A DNA stretch of 64,000 bases, from positions 62,001 through 126,000 of the forward strand of contig NZ_VIRL01000013.1 of assembly GCF_006874465.1 (NCBI RefSeq). The letters run 5' to 3'. The translations under genes and the position numbers were made by a program. Shown piece by piece: positions 10,411 to 18,053 of the stretch (the first letter of the stretch is position 1; each line of letters starts with the position of its first letter). This DNA comes from Microbispora bryophytorum. Lineage in GTDB: Bacteria > Actinomycetota > Actinomycetes > Streptosporangiales > Streptosporangiaceae. Under the pieces are notes generated by a model. That model saw only the letters and a program-made list of their open reading frames with translations. It did not search any database and was not told the DNA's origin.

Positions 10411-12492
10411 TCAGTCACTCTTCGTGGCCGGTGGGACGTGGATCGCGAGTACCGTCACATCATCATCCTGTTCATACCCGGACAGCATGTGGTCCACCAG
10501 GAAATCAAGCAGCATATTCGGGCTGCTCAGGACCTCCGGGGGCGCTTCGGCCACGACGGACGAAAGCTCCCTGAGTCCGGCGTCCAGCCCGCGCTTGCGG
10601 TTCTCCACCAGACCGTCCGAGTACAGAACGGCGGTGTGACCCGGCGGCACGCAGAACCGGAACTGCTTGCGGCTCGTGGCCCAGCCGAGCGGAGTGCCCG
10701 GCTCGGTCTCGTGCAGCAGACCGACGCCCTGCGGCGAGACCAGCAGCGGCGGCGGGTGACCGGCCAGGGCCAGCGTGCCCTCCCCGGTCCCGGGCTCGAC
10801 GACCATGTACGCCAGGGTGGTGACCTGCTCCTCCTCCTCGGTCGCCTCGAAGACGCGATCGAGCCCCGTCAGCACCGCGGCCGGGGGCGGGTTGGTCAGC
10901 GCGAGCGCGCGCATGGCGTTGCGGATCCGGCCCATGCCGGCGGCCGCCTTGACGCCCTTGCCCATGACGTCGCCCACCACGGCCGCCACCCGGCCGTCCT
11001 GCAGGACGAACGCGTCGTACCAGTCGCCGCCCACCTGCACGTGACGTGAGCCGGAGCGGAAGCGGTAGGCCAGCATGAGGCCCCGCACCACCGGCAGGCG
11101 CTCGGGCAGCAGGCTGCGCTGCAGCGTCTCGGCCGTCTTGTGCTCGCGCTCGAACAGCGTGGCCCGCTCGACCGCGAGGGCGCACTGCCCGGCCAGCGCC
11201 TCCAGGAAGACCCCGTCCTCCTGTGAGATCTTCTGGGTCCGCGTGAACGAGAACCGCAGCGCGCCGAGCGCCCGCCCGGCCGCCAGCAGCGGCAGGCCCA
11301 CCCAGGCCCGCTCGTCCGTCTGCGTGAGAAAGCCGGAGATCTGCGCCTCCTCGGCGCCGGCGTCCTCGAGCTGGGCCCGCAGACTGTCGGGCGACTCGGC
11401 GAAGAGCGGGCGGCGGCTGTTGACCGCCATCGTCATCACGTTGGGCTGCGAGAGATCGATCTCCTCGCCCCGGGTGTCCGGGGTGCCGCCGCTGCTGATC
11501 AGCTTCAGCGTCGCCCGGTCGAGGTCGAGCAGGGCCACGGACGAGTGGTCGGCGGCGAGGGCCGTACGGCCGACGTCGATGATGACCTGCACCACCTGCT
11601 CGACGGTGAGCGCCTCGGCGAGCTGGGCGGTCGCGCCCTGGAGGCGGGCGGTGCGCAGCGCGGCGGCGCCGAGCTGGTCGGTGAGGCGGCCGCGCATCTC
11701 CTCGGCCTCACGCTGCGGCGTGACGTCGGTGTTCGCCCCGACCCACTCCACCACGCGGCCGTGCCTGATGATGGGCACGGCCCGGACCTCGAAGTGCCGA
11801 TAGCCGCTGGCCCGGGTGCGCACCCGGTAGCTCCACTCGAACATCGTCCGGCCGCGCAGCGCCTCACGCCACGCCTCCTCGGTGCCGGGACGGTCGTCGG
11901 GGTGCACGGCGTCCAGCCAGCCGTGCGCGAGGTACTCCTCCAGGCCCTGGCCGGTGATGGCCCGCCACTGGGGCGCGTCCTCGGCCACCGAGCCGCTGGG
12001 CGAGCTGATCCACACGAGCTGCTGCTGCGATTCCACCAGCGAGCGGTAGCGCTCCTCGCTGCGCTCCAGCACTTCCTCGTTCAGCTGCCGTTCGGTCACG
12101 TCCACCCCGAACAGCGCGGTTCCGACGACGCCGTCGTCGTCGCGCATCGGGAAGAACGACACCGTCCAGTGGCGGCTGTCGCCGTTGTCCGCGCGGGTCC
12201 TGATCCGCTGGTCGGTGACCGGCAGTGCCTCGCCGGCGATACGGCGCAGCGCCGCCTCGATCAGGGTGGTCAGGTCGGCCGGCAGCAGCTCGGCCGGTCG
12301 GCGGTCAAGATGCAGCTCGACAGGATGGCCGGTCAGCTCGGTAAAGGTGGAGTTGACCCGGACGAAACGCCCATCCGGGTTAAAAAACGCGAAGGCAAAC
12401 GGCGCCTCCGACATCAGGCCTCTGAAGAGGTCGGAGTCTGATATGTCCAAACCGGGCTCCCGGGGCCGGGGCACGGAGGTTTCGGCGCTCAT
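10411..12492 (-). CDS. PAS-PAS-GAF-SpoIIE (PP2C-type) serine phosphatase
   Basis: This 693-residue multidomain phosphatase probably dephosphorylates an anti-sigma-factor antagonist (STAS protein). There is a PAS domain at about residues 20-135 (APFAFAFFNPDGRFVRVN), a second PAS at about 145-265, a GAF at about 290-450, and a SpoIIE/RsbU domain at about 480-690. The metal-binding aspartates are present (GGDWYDAF, GDVMGKG, DDDVTVLAI). The ATG at 12492 has an ideal GGAGGTG upstream. No transmembrane segment is seen. It sits upstream of the principal sigma factor gene on the same strand, but no HATPase or STAS partner is nearby, so its partner switch is encoded elsewhere. Confidence 0.9.
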   Translation of the reverse strand: MSAETSVPRPREPGLDISDSDLFRGLMSEAPFAFAFFNPDGRFVRVNSTFTELTGHPVELHLDRRPAELLPADLTTLIEAALRRIAGEALPVTDQRIRTRADNGDSRHWTVSFFPMRDDDGVVGTALFGVDVTERQLNEEVLERSEERYRSLVESQQQLVWISSPSGSVAEDAPQWRAITGQGLEEYLAHGWLDAVHPDDRPGTEEAWREALRGRTMFEWSYRVRTRASGYRHFEVRAVPIIRHGRVVEWVGANTDVTPQREAEEMRGRLTDQLGAAALRTARLQGATAQLAEALTVEQVVQVIIDVGRTALAADHSSVALLDLDRATLKLISSGGTPDTRGEEIDLSQPNVMTMAVNSRRPLFAESPDSLRAQLEDAGAEEAQISGFLTQTDERAWVGLPLLAAGRALGALRFSFTRTQKISQEDGVFLEALAGQCALAVERATLFEREHKTAETLQRSLLPERLPVVRGLMLAYRFRSGSRHVQVGGDWYDAFVLQDGRVAAVVGDVMGKGVKAAAGMGRIRNAMRALALTNPPPAAVLTGLDRVFEATEEEEQVTTLAYMVVEPGTGEGTLALAGHPPPLLVSPQGVGLLHETEPGTPLGWATSRKQFRFCVPPGHTAVLYSDGLVENRKRGLDAGLRELSSVVAEAPPEVLSSPNMLLDFLVDHMLSGYEQDDDVTVLAIHVPPATKSD

Positions 12493-12669
12493 GGTCGGCA
12501 CCTCCGTCGCGTGCCAGCGTCTCCCACGAGGCACATCTCCATAACTGTGATTGGTAGCGCAGATCTGCCCTACATCATGGGCGATCGGCATACACGGACG
12601 GAAGCCCCGCCCGCCATGCGGTCAACGCATCCTGTCAAAAGACCGGCGTCTCGCGCAGGAGGATCCGGC

Positions 12670-13236
12670 CTACTTTTTGGCCGCCCGCTTCGCCTCCTGC
12701 TTGGTCGCGCGAACCAGTTGCAGGCTCTCGCCGTCCACGACGTCGGCCACCGACCGGTGCACCCCCTCCTCGCCGTACGGCCCGGCTGCCTCACGCCAGC
12801 CATCCGGGCGCACGCCACACTGCTTGCCCAGCAGGGCCAGGAAGATCTGGGCCTTCTGCCGGCCGAATCCGGGGAGGGCCAGCAACCGGCGCAGCAGCTC
12901 GGCACCGTCGCGGACATCCTTCCATACCTTCTCGGCCGAGCCGTCGTAATGATCGATGAGATAGGTCGCGAGCGCCTGGACGCGGGCCGCCATCGCCTTC
13001 GGATAGCGGTGGACGGCGGGCGCCGCCGCGAGCAGGGCCGCGAACTGGTCAGGATCATAGGTGGCGATCTCACGCGCGTCCAGGTCGCGGCCGAGCCGGT
13101 CGGCGATCGCACGGGGCCCCGCGAATGCCCGCTCGAGCGGCACCTGCTGGTCGAGCAGCATGCCGATGAGCAGTGCGAGGGGGCTGCGGCCGAGCAGCTC
13201 GTCGGCCTCGGAATCCTGGGCGAGCCGGATGCGCAT
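12670..13236 (-). CDS. HhH-GPD-type base excision DNA repair protein
   Basis: This 188-residue protein belongs to the actinobacterial HhH-GPD family related to endonuclease III-like glycosylases. Diagnostic stretches are LLGRSPLALLIGMLLDQQVPLERAF near the N-terminus and the helix-hairpin-helix LLALPGFGRQKAQIFLALLGKQ. No C-terminal Fe-S cysteine cluster is seen. Family members are presumed to remove damaged bases; the substrate is unknown. The ATG at 13236 matches the family start, though the frame is open upstream. It precedes the SpoIIE-phosphatase gene by 177 bp. Confidence 0.85.
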   Translation of the reverse strand: MRIRLAQDSEADELLGRSPLALLIGMLLDQQVPLERAFAGPRAIADRLGRDLDAREIATYDPDQFAALLAAAPAVHRYPKAMAARVQALATYLIDHYDGSAEKVWKDVRDGAELLRRLLALPGFGRQKAQIFLALLGKQCGVRPDGWREAAGPYGEEGVHRSVADVVDGESLQLVRATKQEAKRAAKK

Positions 13237-13337
13237 GAATTCAGCTTCCCACGCGGCGGCCCGCGAAGGGTTGACACCGCCGGGGAAAGAGGTGAAATAA
13301 GGGGCGGCAGGTCCCCATTCAGCGAGGAATGCAGTCC

Positions 13338-13592
13338 ATGCCCGTACTCGCAGCACGAATCAGTGGCGGCCCATCATCGGAGCCGGGTCTTCGTGAACCG
13401 GTGGAACTCGTGACCCACCGATTGGCCGCGGAATTCCTGACCGTCCCCCCGTCCACAATCGCCCGCTGCGTCGCCGACGCCTGGGCCTGCGGTCAGCACC
13501 TGGGGCTCGACGTCACTGCGGAGATCGTCGAGCGGGTCGCCCGGGAGCGCCTCCTGGGTATGGTGAACTCGGCGCCGCCTTCCCGGAGGTGA
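13338..13592 (+). CDS. Small three-helix-bundle-type protein
   Basis: This 84-residue protein has the core HRLAAEFLTVPPSTIARCVADAW followed by GLDVTAEIVERVARERL. The pattern resembles small actinobacterial proteins annotated as three-helix bundle dimerization domains. The ATG at 13338 is preferred because GAGGA lies 9 nt upstream; the ATG at 13329 would touch that site. It is divergent from the HhH-GPD gene. A TTGACA at 13271-13276 may be its -35 box, with only a weak -10. Its function is unknown. Confidence 0.7.
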   Translation: MPVLAARISGGPSSEPGLREPVELVTHRLAAEFLTVPPSTIARCVADAWACGQHLGLDVTAEIVERVARERLLGMVNSAPPSRR

Positions 13593-13743
13593 GGCGCCGT
13601 CCGGCGGCCGCTCCGGCCCGCACCCGTACGGCGGGGAAGGCTGGAGCGGCAGATAACGGGGTAGTCACCGGGCCGTGTTCCTGATGCCCTTGGCGGCGGG
13701 AATGCGAGAAGGTGTTCACCGTGAGCGAGCGGAGCGAGATCTC

Positions 13744-15309
13744 GTGAGTCGCCGGCGCCGACGTGACCCCCGGGAGACCCGGCCGCCGGACGACGTGTTC
13801 GCGGAGATGCTGCTGGCGGCCAGGGAGCTGCTCGCCGTGCGCAGCCCGCTCGACGCCGAGCTCATGGTCTCCGACATGCTCGGCGCGTGGTGGGGCAGGC
13901 GGCTGCGCGGCGGCGACGTCGAGCAGATCCTCGGCGAGGGCCTGGTGGACTACGCGGCCAAGGCCGGCACGCCGGCCGCGCTCACCCTGCTCATCTCCGT
14001 CGCCTACCTCGGCACCGCCCGCCAGGCGGCCAAGGCGGAGGGCGCGGCGCTCGCGCTGATGGAGTCGGACGTCGCCCGGCCCCGCTGGGCCGACCGCGTC
14101 GGCGCCGTCAAGCCCACCGGCTGCTACGTCTCCAGGGACGTGTACGGCGACCAGGACACCGTGGTGTGCACGTTCGCCTACAACGGCGAGGACAGGCACG
14201 CGCTGGTCGTGGTCGTCGACTACAACATGGGCGGCATGGCCCGTGACGCCTGGGTGTCGTCACATGTCGACAAGCTGCTGGAGCAGGCCAGGCTGGAGGC
14301 CGCGGGCAACGCGCTCCTGCGGTTCGAGGAGCTGGAGCCGCAGCAGGCGCGGGCGCTGCTCGAATTCGCGATGAAGGCGGCCCGGGCCGCCGCGCACGGC
14401 CGCACCGGCCCGAAGCTCGTGAGCGACAGCTACAGCGCCTATCACGCGTTCGCGCGGGCACGCGTCAAGGCGCTGCCGCCCGGGCGGATGCGGCCCGCGC
14501 CCGCGCACGCCGAGGCCCCCTACAGCCGCGACCGCCGGGCGATGCTGGCCGCCGAGTTCCTCGCCTCGGACACGGCGGAGAACCTGTCGGACCCCTCGGC
14601 CGCGTCCCGGTGCGCCGACCACATCATCGACTACGGCTGCGACCAGGACTTCGGCCGGCCGATGCGGGTGAGCCCGACCAAGTGCGAGACGCTCCTGCTC
14701 GACTGGCTGCCGCGCAAGGTCCTGCTCACCCCGGCCGAGCAGGACGCGATGCCGCACGTGCTGTCGGCGTGGGTGCGTTTCGCCGGCCCCCGGATCGGGC
14801 TGCCCGAGGAGGCCGTGCGGGCGACGCTCGACGCGGTCTGGGAGGCGACGGCCCGCTTCACCGAGGCCTACCGGGACCCGACCGCCTTCGGGCTGGACCG
14901 CTCTCTCGTGGAACGGCTGCTGCCCGACGGCGACCTGTCGGCGCTGGCCCGGCGCGCGTTCGCGTTCCCCCTGCTGCAGGGCATGCGCGGCTCGACCAGC
15001 CTCGACCTGCTGAACCCGGCGGACGAGGCCGACCGGCGCATCCTGCTGGAGATCGACCACACCGACGAGATCGGCCGTACGGACCTGGAGGAGCACCTCG
15101 CCTGGCACGAGGAGATCGCGAGCCGGCTGTGGGTGGGCGACCCGCCGCAGCTGTGGGAGGCCGCCCAGCGCCTGATCGACCTGGGGCACGACCGGCACGA
15201 CGTGCTCCACGTCCTCATCGAGATCGCCGAGCGGATCGGCGACCATCCGGACGAGTTAGCCGCCGCGCTGGACGACATCGCCGACATCCCGGACGAACCT
15301 CCCGCCTGA
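13744..15309 (+). CDS. Conserved hypothetical protein (521 aa)
   Basis: The family is not recognised. The protein is soluble and mixed alpha/beta, without a signal peptide. The central part has a Cys/Trp-poor beta region (GCYVSRDVYGDQDTVVCTF). The C-terminal third is helical and ends in a His-rich stretch (LAWHEEIASRL and LGHDRHDVLHVLIEIAERIG) that recalls small DUF1841-type helical modules. The GTG at 13744 is preferred: the preceding 27 nt form a 9-codon ORF whose TGA overlaps this GTG, and the sequence upstream lacks conserved character. It is followed after 61 bp by pxpA in the same direction. Confidence 0.7.
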   Translation: MSRRRRRDPRETRPPDDVFAEMLLAARELLAVRSPLDAELMVSDMLGAWWGRRLRGGDVEQILGEGLVDYAAKAGTPAALTLLISVAYLGTARQAAKAEGAALALMESDVARPRWADRVGAVKPTGCYVSRDVYGDQDTVVCTFAYNGEDRHALVVVVDYNMGGMARDAWVSSHVDKLLEQARLEAAGNALLRFEELEPQQARALLEFAMKAARAAAHGRTGPKLVSDSYSAYHAFARARVKALPPGRMRPAPAHAEAPYSRDRRAMLAAEFLASDTAENLSDPSAASRCADHIIDYGCDQDFGRPMRVSPTKCETLLLDWLPRKVLLTPAEQDAMPHVLSAWVRFAGPRIGLPEEAVRATLDAVWEATARFTEAYRDPTAFGLDRSLVERLLPDGDLSALARRAFAFPLLQGMRGSTSLDLLNPADEADRRILLEIDHTDEIGRTDLEEHLAWHEEIASRLWVGDPPQLWEAAQRLIDLGHDRHDVLHVLIEIAERIGDHPDELAAALDDIADIPDEPPA

Positions 15310-15370
15310 CGCCCGGAACTCCTCCCCCTGCGGCAGGATGGACACCGCGCAGAGCTGGGAGACACGGCAG

Positions 15371-16141
15371 ATGAACAACGTGATGGACCTGAACGCCGAT
15401 CTCGGAGAGGGATACGGGATCTGGCGGCTGGGCGACGACGTGGCCCTGCTCGACCTGGTCACGAGCGCCAACGTGGCCTGCGGCTTCCACGCGGGCGACC
15501 CGCTGATCATCCGCCGCACCTGCGCGGCGGCGGCGGACCGCGGCGTGGCGATCGGCGCGCAGGTCTCCTACCGCGACCTGGCCGGCTTCGGCCGCCGGGA
15601 GATGGAGGTGGACCCGGAGGAGCTATGCTCCGACGTCCTCTACCAGCTCGCCGCCCTTGATGGCATGGCCAGATCGATGGGCGGGCGGGTGGCGTACGTG
15701 AAGCCGCACGGCGCCCTCTACAACCGCGCCTGCCGGGACGAGGAGCAGGCCGGGGCCGTGGTGGCGGCCGTCATGGCCTTCGCCCCCGCCGCCGCGGCGC
15801 TGCCGATCCTCACGCTGCCCGGGTCGGCCCTCTCGCGGGTGGCCGCCCGGCACGGCGTTCCGACGGTGGCCGAGTGCTTCGCCGACCGCGCGTACACGCC
15901 GGAGGGGACGCTGGTCCCCCGGCGGAGGCCGGGGGCGGTGCTCCACGACCCGGACGAGATCGCGGCCCGCGCCGTGCGCATGGCCACGGAGGGCGTGGTG
16001 ACGACGATCGAGGGCGGCGAGGTACGCGTCGGCGCCCGGTCCGTCTGCGTGCACGGGGACACGCCCGACGCGGTACGGATCGCCGCCGCGGTCCGCAAGG
16101 CGCTCGTGGAGGCGGGTGTGACGGTGCAGCCGTTCACGTGA
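15371..16141 (+). CDS. pxpA: 5-oxoprolinase subunit A (LamB/YcsF family)
   Basis: PxpA works with PxpB and PxpC in ATP-dependent opening of 5-oxoproline to glutamate. The 256-residue protein starts with the family signature MDLNADLGEGYG and shows ANVACGFHAGDP, GAQVSYRDLAGFGRREM, VAYVKPHGALYN and EGTLVPRRRPGAVL. The ATG at 15371 has GGGAG about 9 nt upstream. PxpB and PxpC are not adjacent, whereas in many bacteria pxpBCA is a unit, so the partners must lie elsewhere. It is separated from the convergent peptide-type binding protein by a short tandem repeat. Confidence 0.93.
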   Translation: MNNVMDLNADLGEGYGIWRLGDDVALLDLVTSANVACGFHAGDPLIIRRTCAAAADRGVAIGAQVSYRDLAGFGRREMEVDPEELCSDVLYQLAALDGMARSMGGRVAYVKPHGALYNRACRDEEQAGAVVAAVMAFAPAAAALPILTLPGSALSRVAARHGVPTVAECFADRAYTPEGTLVPRRRPGAVLHDPDEIAARAVRMATEGVVTTIEGGEVRVGARSVCVHGDTPDAVRIAAAVRKALVEAGVTVQPFT

Positions 16142-16145
16142 CCGT

Positions 16146-16193
16146 CAGGACCACGGGCAGGACCACGGGCAGGACCACGGGCAGGACCACGGG
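16146..16193. repeat. Four exact tandem copies of a 12-bp unit
   Basis: CAGGACCACGGG is repeated four times without a mismatch just after the pxpA stop codon. It lies in the 110-bp spacer between convergent genes. A slippage-prone microsatellite is the simplest reading. Confidence 0.95.
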
Positions 16194-16251
16194 CGAGCGC
16201 GCGGCGCCGGTCCCCGCACGGGCGCCCCGGCGGCGGCCCGCCGGCCGCCGT

Positions 16252-17955
16252 TCAGGAGGCGTAGCCGATGTCCTCGTACCTGAGGTCGAAGAACCCGTTG
16301 GCCCCGATGTTGGTCAGCGCGGACCGCACGGCCACGCCCTGCGGGCACTGGTAGAGCGGCAACACGTTGACCTTCTTCCACACCAGCCGGTCGGCGTCGT
16401 TCAGCAGGCCGGGCACCTTGTCGGGGTCGAGCGTGCTGCCGGCGCGGTACATGGCGTCGTCGATCTGCTTGCTTCCGCTGCGCCCGATGTTGGAGTACCA
16501 CTCGATGTCGTCGCCCCGGCCGCCGTTCTCGCCGTCCGCGTAGATGTCGAAGGCGCTCGACACCGGGAACGGCGTGCTCGGATAGGCGAAGGCGGTGATG
16601 TCGAAGTCACCGGGGATGAGGTGCTTGCCGAAGAAGTCGTCGAAGGACACCTTGCGCACGTCGACCCGGACGCCCACCCGGTCGAGCATCTGCCGTGCGA
16701 CGTCGGCCTCGACGCCGCTCATGACGATGCCGTCGGGGACGACGAAGCGCAGCGTGAGTGGTTTGCCGTTCTTCACGCGGGTCTTGCCCGACAGCTTCCA
16801 GCCCGCCTGGTCGAGCAGCCGCCCGGCCAGCTTCGGGTCGTACCTGCCGATCTCCCCGGCGTTGGCGTGGTAGCCGTACTGGCTGTTCATGAGGAAGTGG
16901 TTGTCCAGCGTCACGGTCGGCCAGCCGAGACCCTTGAGGTCCACCTGCATGAGGCCCCGGCGGTCGAGCGCCGCCGCGACGGCCTCGCGCACACGCGCGT
17001 CGGCCAGGACAGGGCTCTCCCCGTTGAGCGTGAGCTGCCGATACTGGGTGCCGGCCGCCTGCCGGATCACGGCGTCCCAGGCCTCCCTGACCCTCGCGTA
17101 GTCGTCGGGGGACGGGCCCACCTCGAAGACGTCCACATCTCCCTTGGTGAACGCGTGGACCATCTGGTCGGGACGCACGGTCCGGAACACGATGGTGTCC
17201 AGCTTGGCCCGGTTGCCCCACCAGGCGGGGTTGCGCGAGAGCGTGACCGTCCTGCCCTTGACGTCGAGGTTCTCCACGCGGAACGGCCCCGCGGTCACCG
17301 GGATGCGGTTGATCCAATCGGCGTTGAACGCCGCCGCGGTCGCGTCGGTGGTGCTGGGATACAGCGGCGTGAACAGGGACTGCCACTCGTTGAACGGCTG
17401 GGCGAAGGTGACCACCACCTCGCGGTCGCTCGCCCCCCTGGCCACGCTCTGAATGTTCTCGTACGCGATGGTCGAGTCGACCCGGTAGTCCCGGTCGCGG
17501 CCGCTCATGGCCTTCCACTGCGCCGCGAAGTCCGTCCAGGTGATCGGCCTGCCGTCCGACCACTTCGCCTTGGGGTTGATGGAGTAGGTGATGACCTGCC
17601 GGGGGGAGGTCGCGGTGATCCTGGCGTTGGTCACGTAGTCGGTGTCGAGGGTCAGCCGCCCCCGCTCATCGGATCGGAACGTGCGGGGCATCAGCGCGTC
17701 CGTCACCACCTTGACGGCGGTGCTGTCGCCGTCGACGTGGTTGCGGTTCCACTGCGCCGGGAAGTCGGTGAGCCCCCACCGGAGCGTGCCGCCGTCCTTG
17801 ACCTTGTCGCGGGCCAGCGGGTTGACGTCGTACGCCTTGACCGGGGAGGGGGCGAGCCCGCTGTCCGGTTCACCGGGCCCCCGCTGCACGCCGCAGGCAC
17901 CGGCGGCCCACAGAGCGGCCAGTGTGGCCAGGGCAACCGGCCATCGTGCTCTCAC
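16252..17955 (-). CDS. ABC transporter substrate-binding lipoprotein, family 5 (peptide/nickel type)
   Basis: This 567-residue extracytoplasmic protein has the SBP_bac_5 pattern: GGTLRWGLTDFPAQWN near the start, ITYSINPKAKWSDGRPITWTDF, VTAGPFRVENLD, LTLNGESPVLADARVREAV and the late WKKVNVLPLYQCP. The N-terminus is a short signal peptide ending AAGACG, a weak lipobox with Cys near residue 21. The GTG at 17955 has GGAG 6 nt upstream; an ATG at 17982 has no good site. It has no permease or ATPase genes nearby and probably serves a transporter encoded elsewhere. The substrate is likely a peptide; nothing in the sequence decides it. Confidence 0.88.
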   Translation of the reverse strand: MRARWPVALATLAALWAAGACGVQRGPGEPDSGLAPSPVKAYDVNPLARDKVKDGGTLRWGLTDFPAQWNRNHVDGDSTAVKVVTDALMPRTFRSDERGRLTLDTDYVTNARITATSPRQVITYSINPKAKWSDGRPITWTDFAAQWKAMSGRDRDYRVDSTIAYENIQSVARGASDREVVVTFAQPFNEWQSLFTPLYPSTTDATAAAFNADWINRIPVTAGPFRVENLDVKGRTVTLSRNPAWWGNRAKLDTIVFRTVRPDQMVHAFTKGDVDVFEVGPSPDDYARVREAWDAVIRQAAGTQYRQLTLNGESPVLADARVREAVAAALDRRGLMQVDLKGLGWPTVTLDNHFLMNSQYGYHANAGEIGRYDPKLAGRLLDQAGWKLSGKTRVKNGKPLTLRFVVPDGIVMSGVEADVARQMLDRVGVRVDVRKVSFDDFFGKHLIPGDFDITAFAYPSTPFPVSSAFDIYADGENGGRGDDIEWYSNIGRSGSKQIDDAMYRAGSTLDPDKVPGLLNDADRLVWKKVNVLPLYQCPQGVAVRSALTNIGANGFFDLRYEDIGYAS

Positions 17956-18053
17956 GCGCTTCTCCGATCCTCCGGCTACCATACGCAGTCGATTAGTAGC
18001 AGGAAGTGACGGCCTGCGGCCATCGGGACACGCGTCCGGGGTTTCCTACGACA

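Noticed and set aside
10373-10574. Strong AAGGAGGTCACC on the plus strand near 10375 followed by an ATG, suggesting a small gene
   Set aside because: The ORF overlaps the phosphatase 3' end, spacing to the ATG is wrong and the peptide has no recognisable character. Chance complement of coding and leader sequence is more likely.
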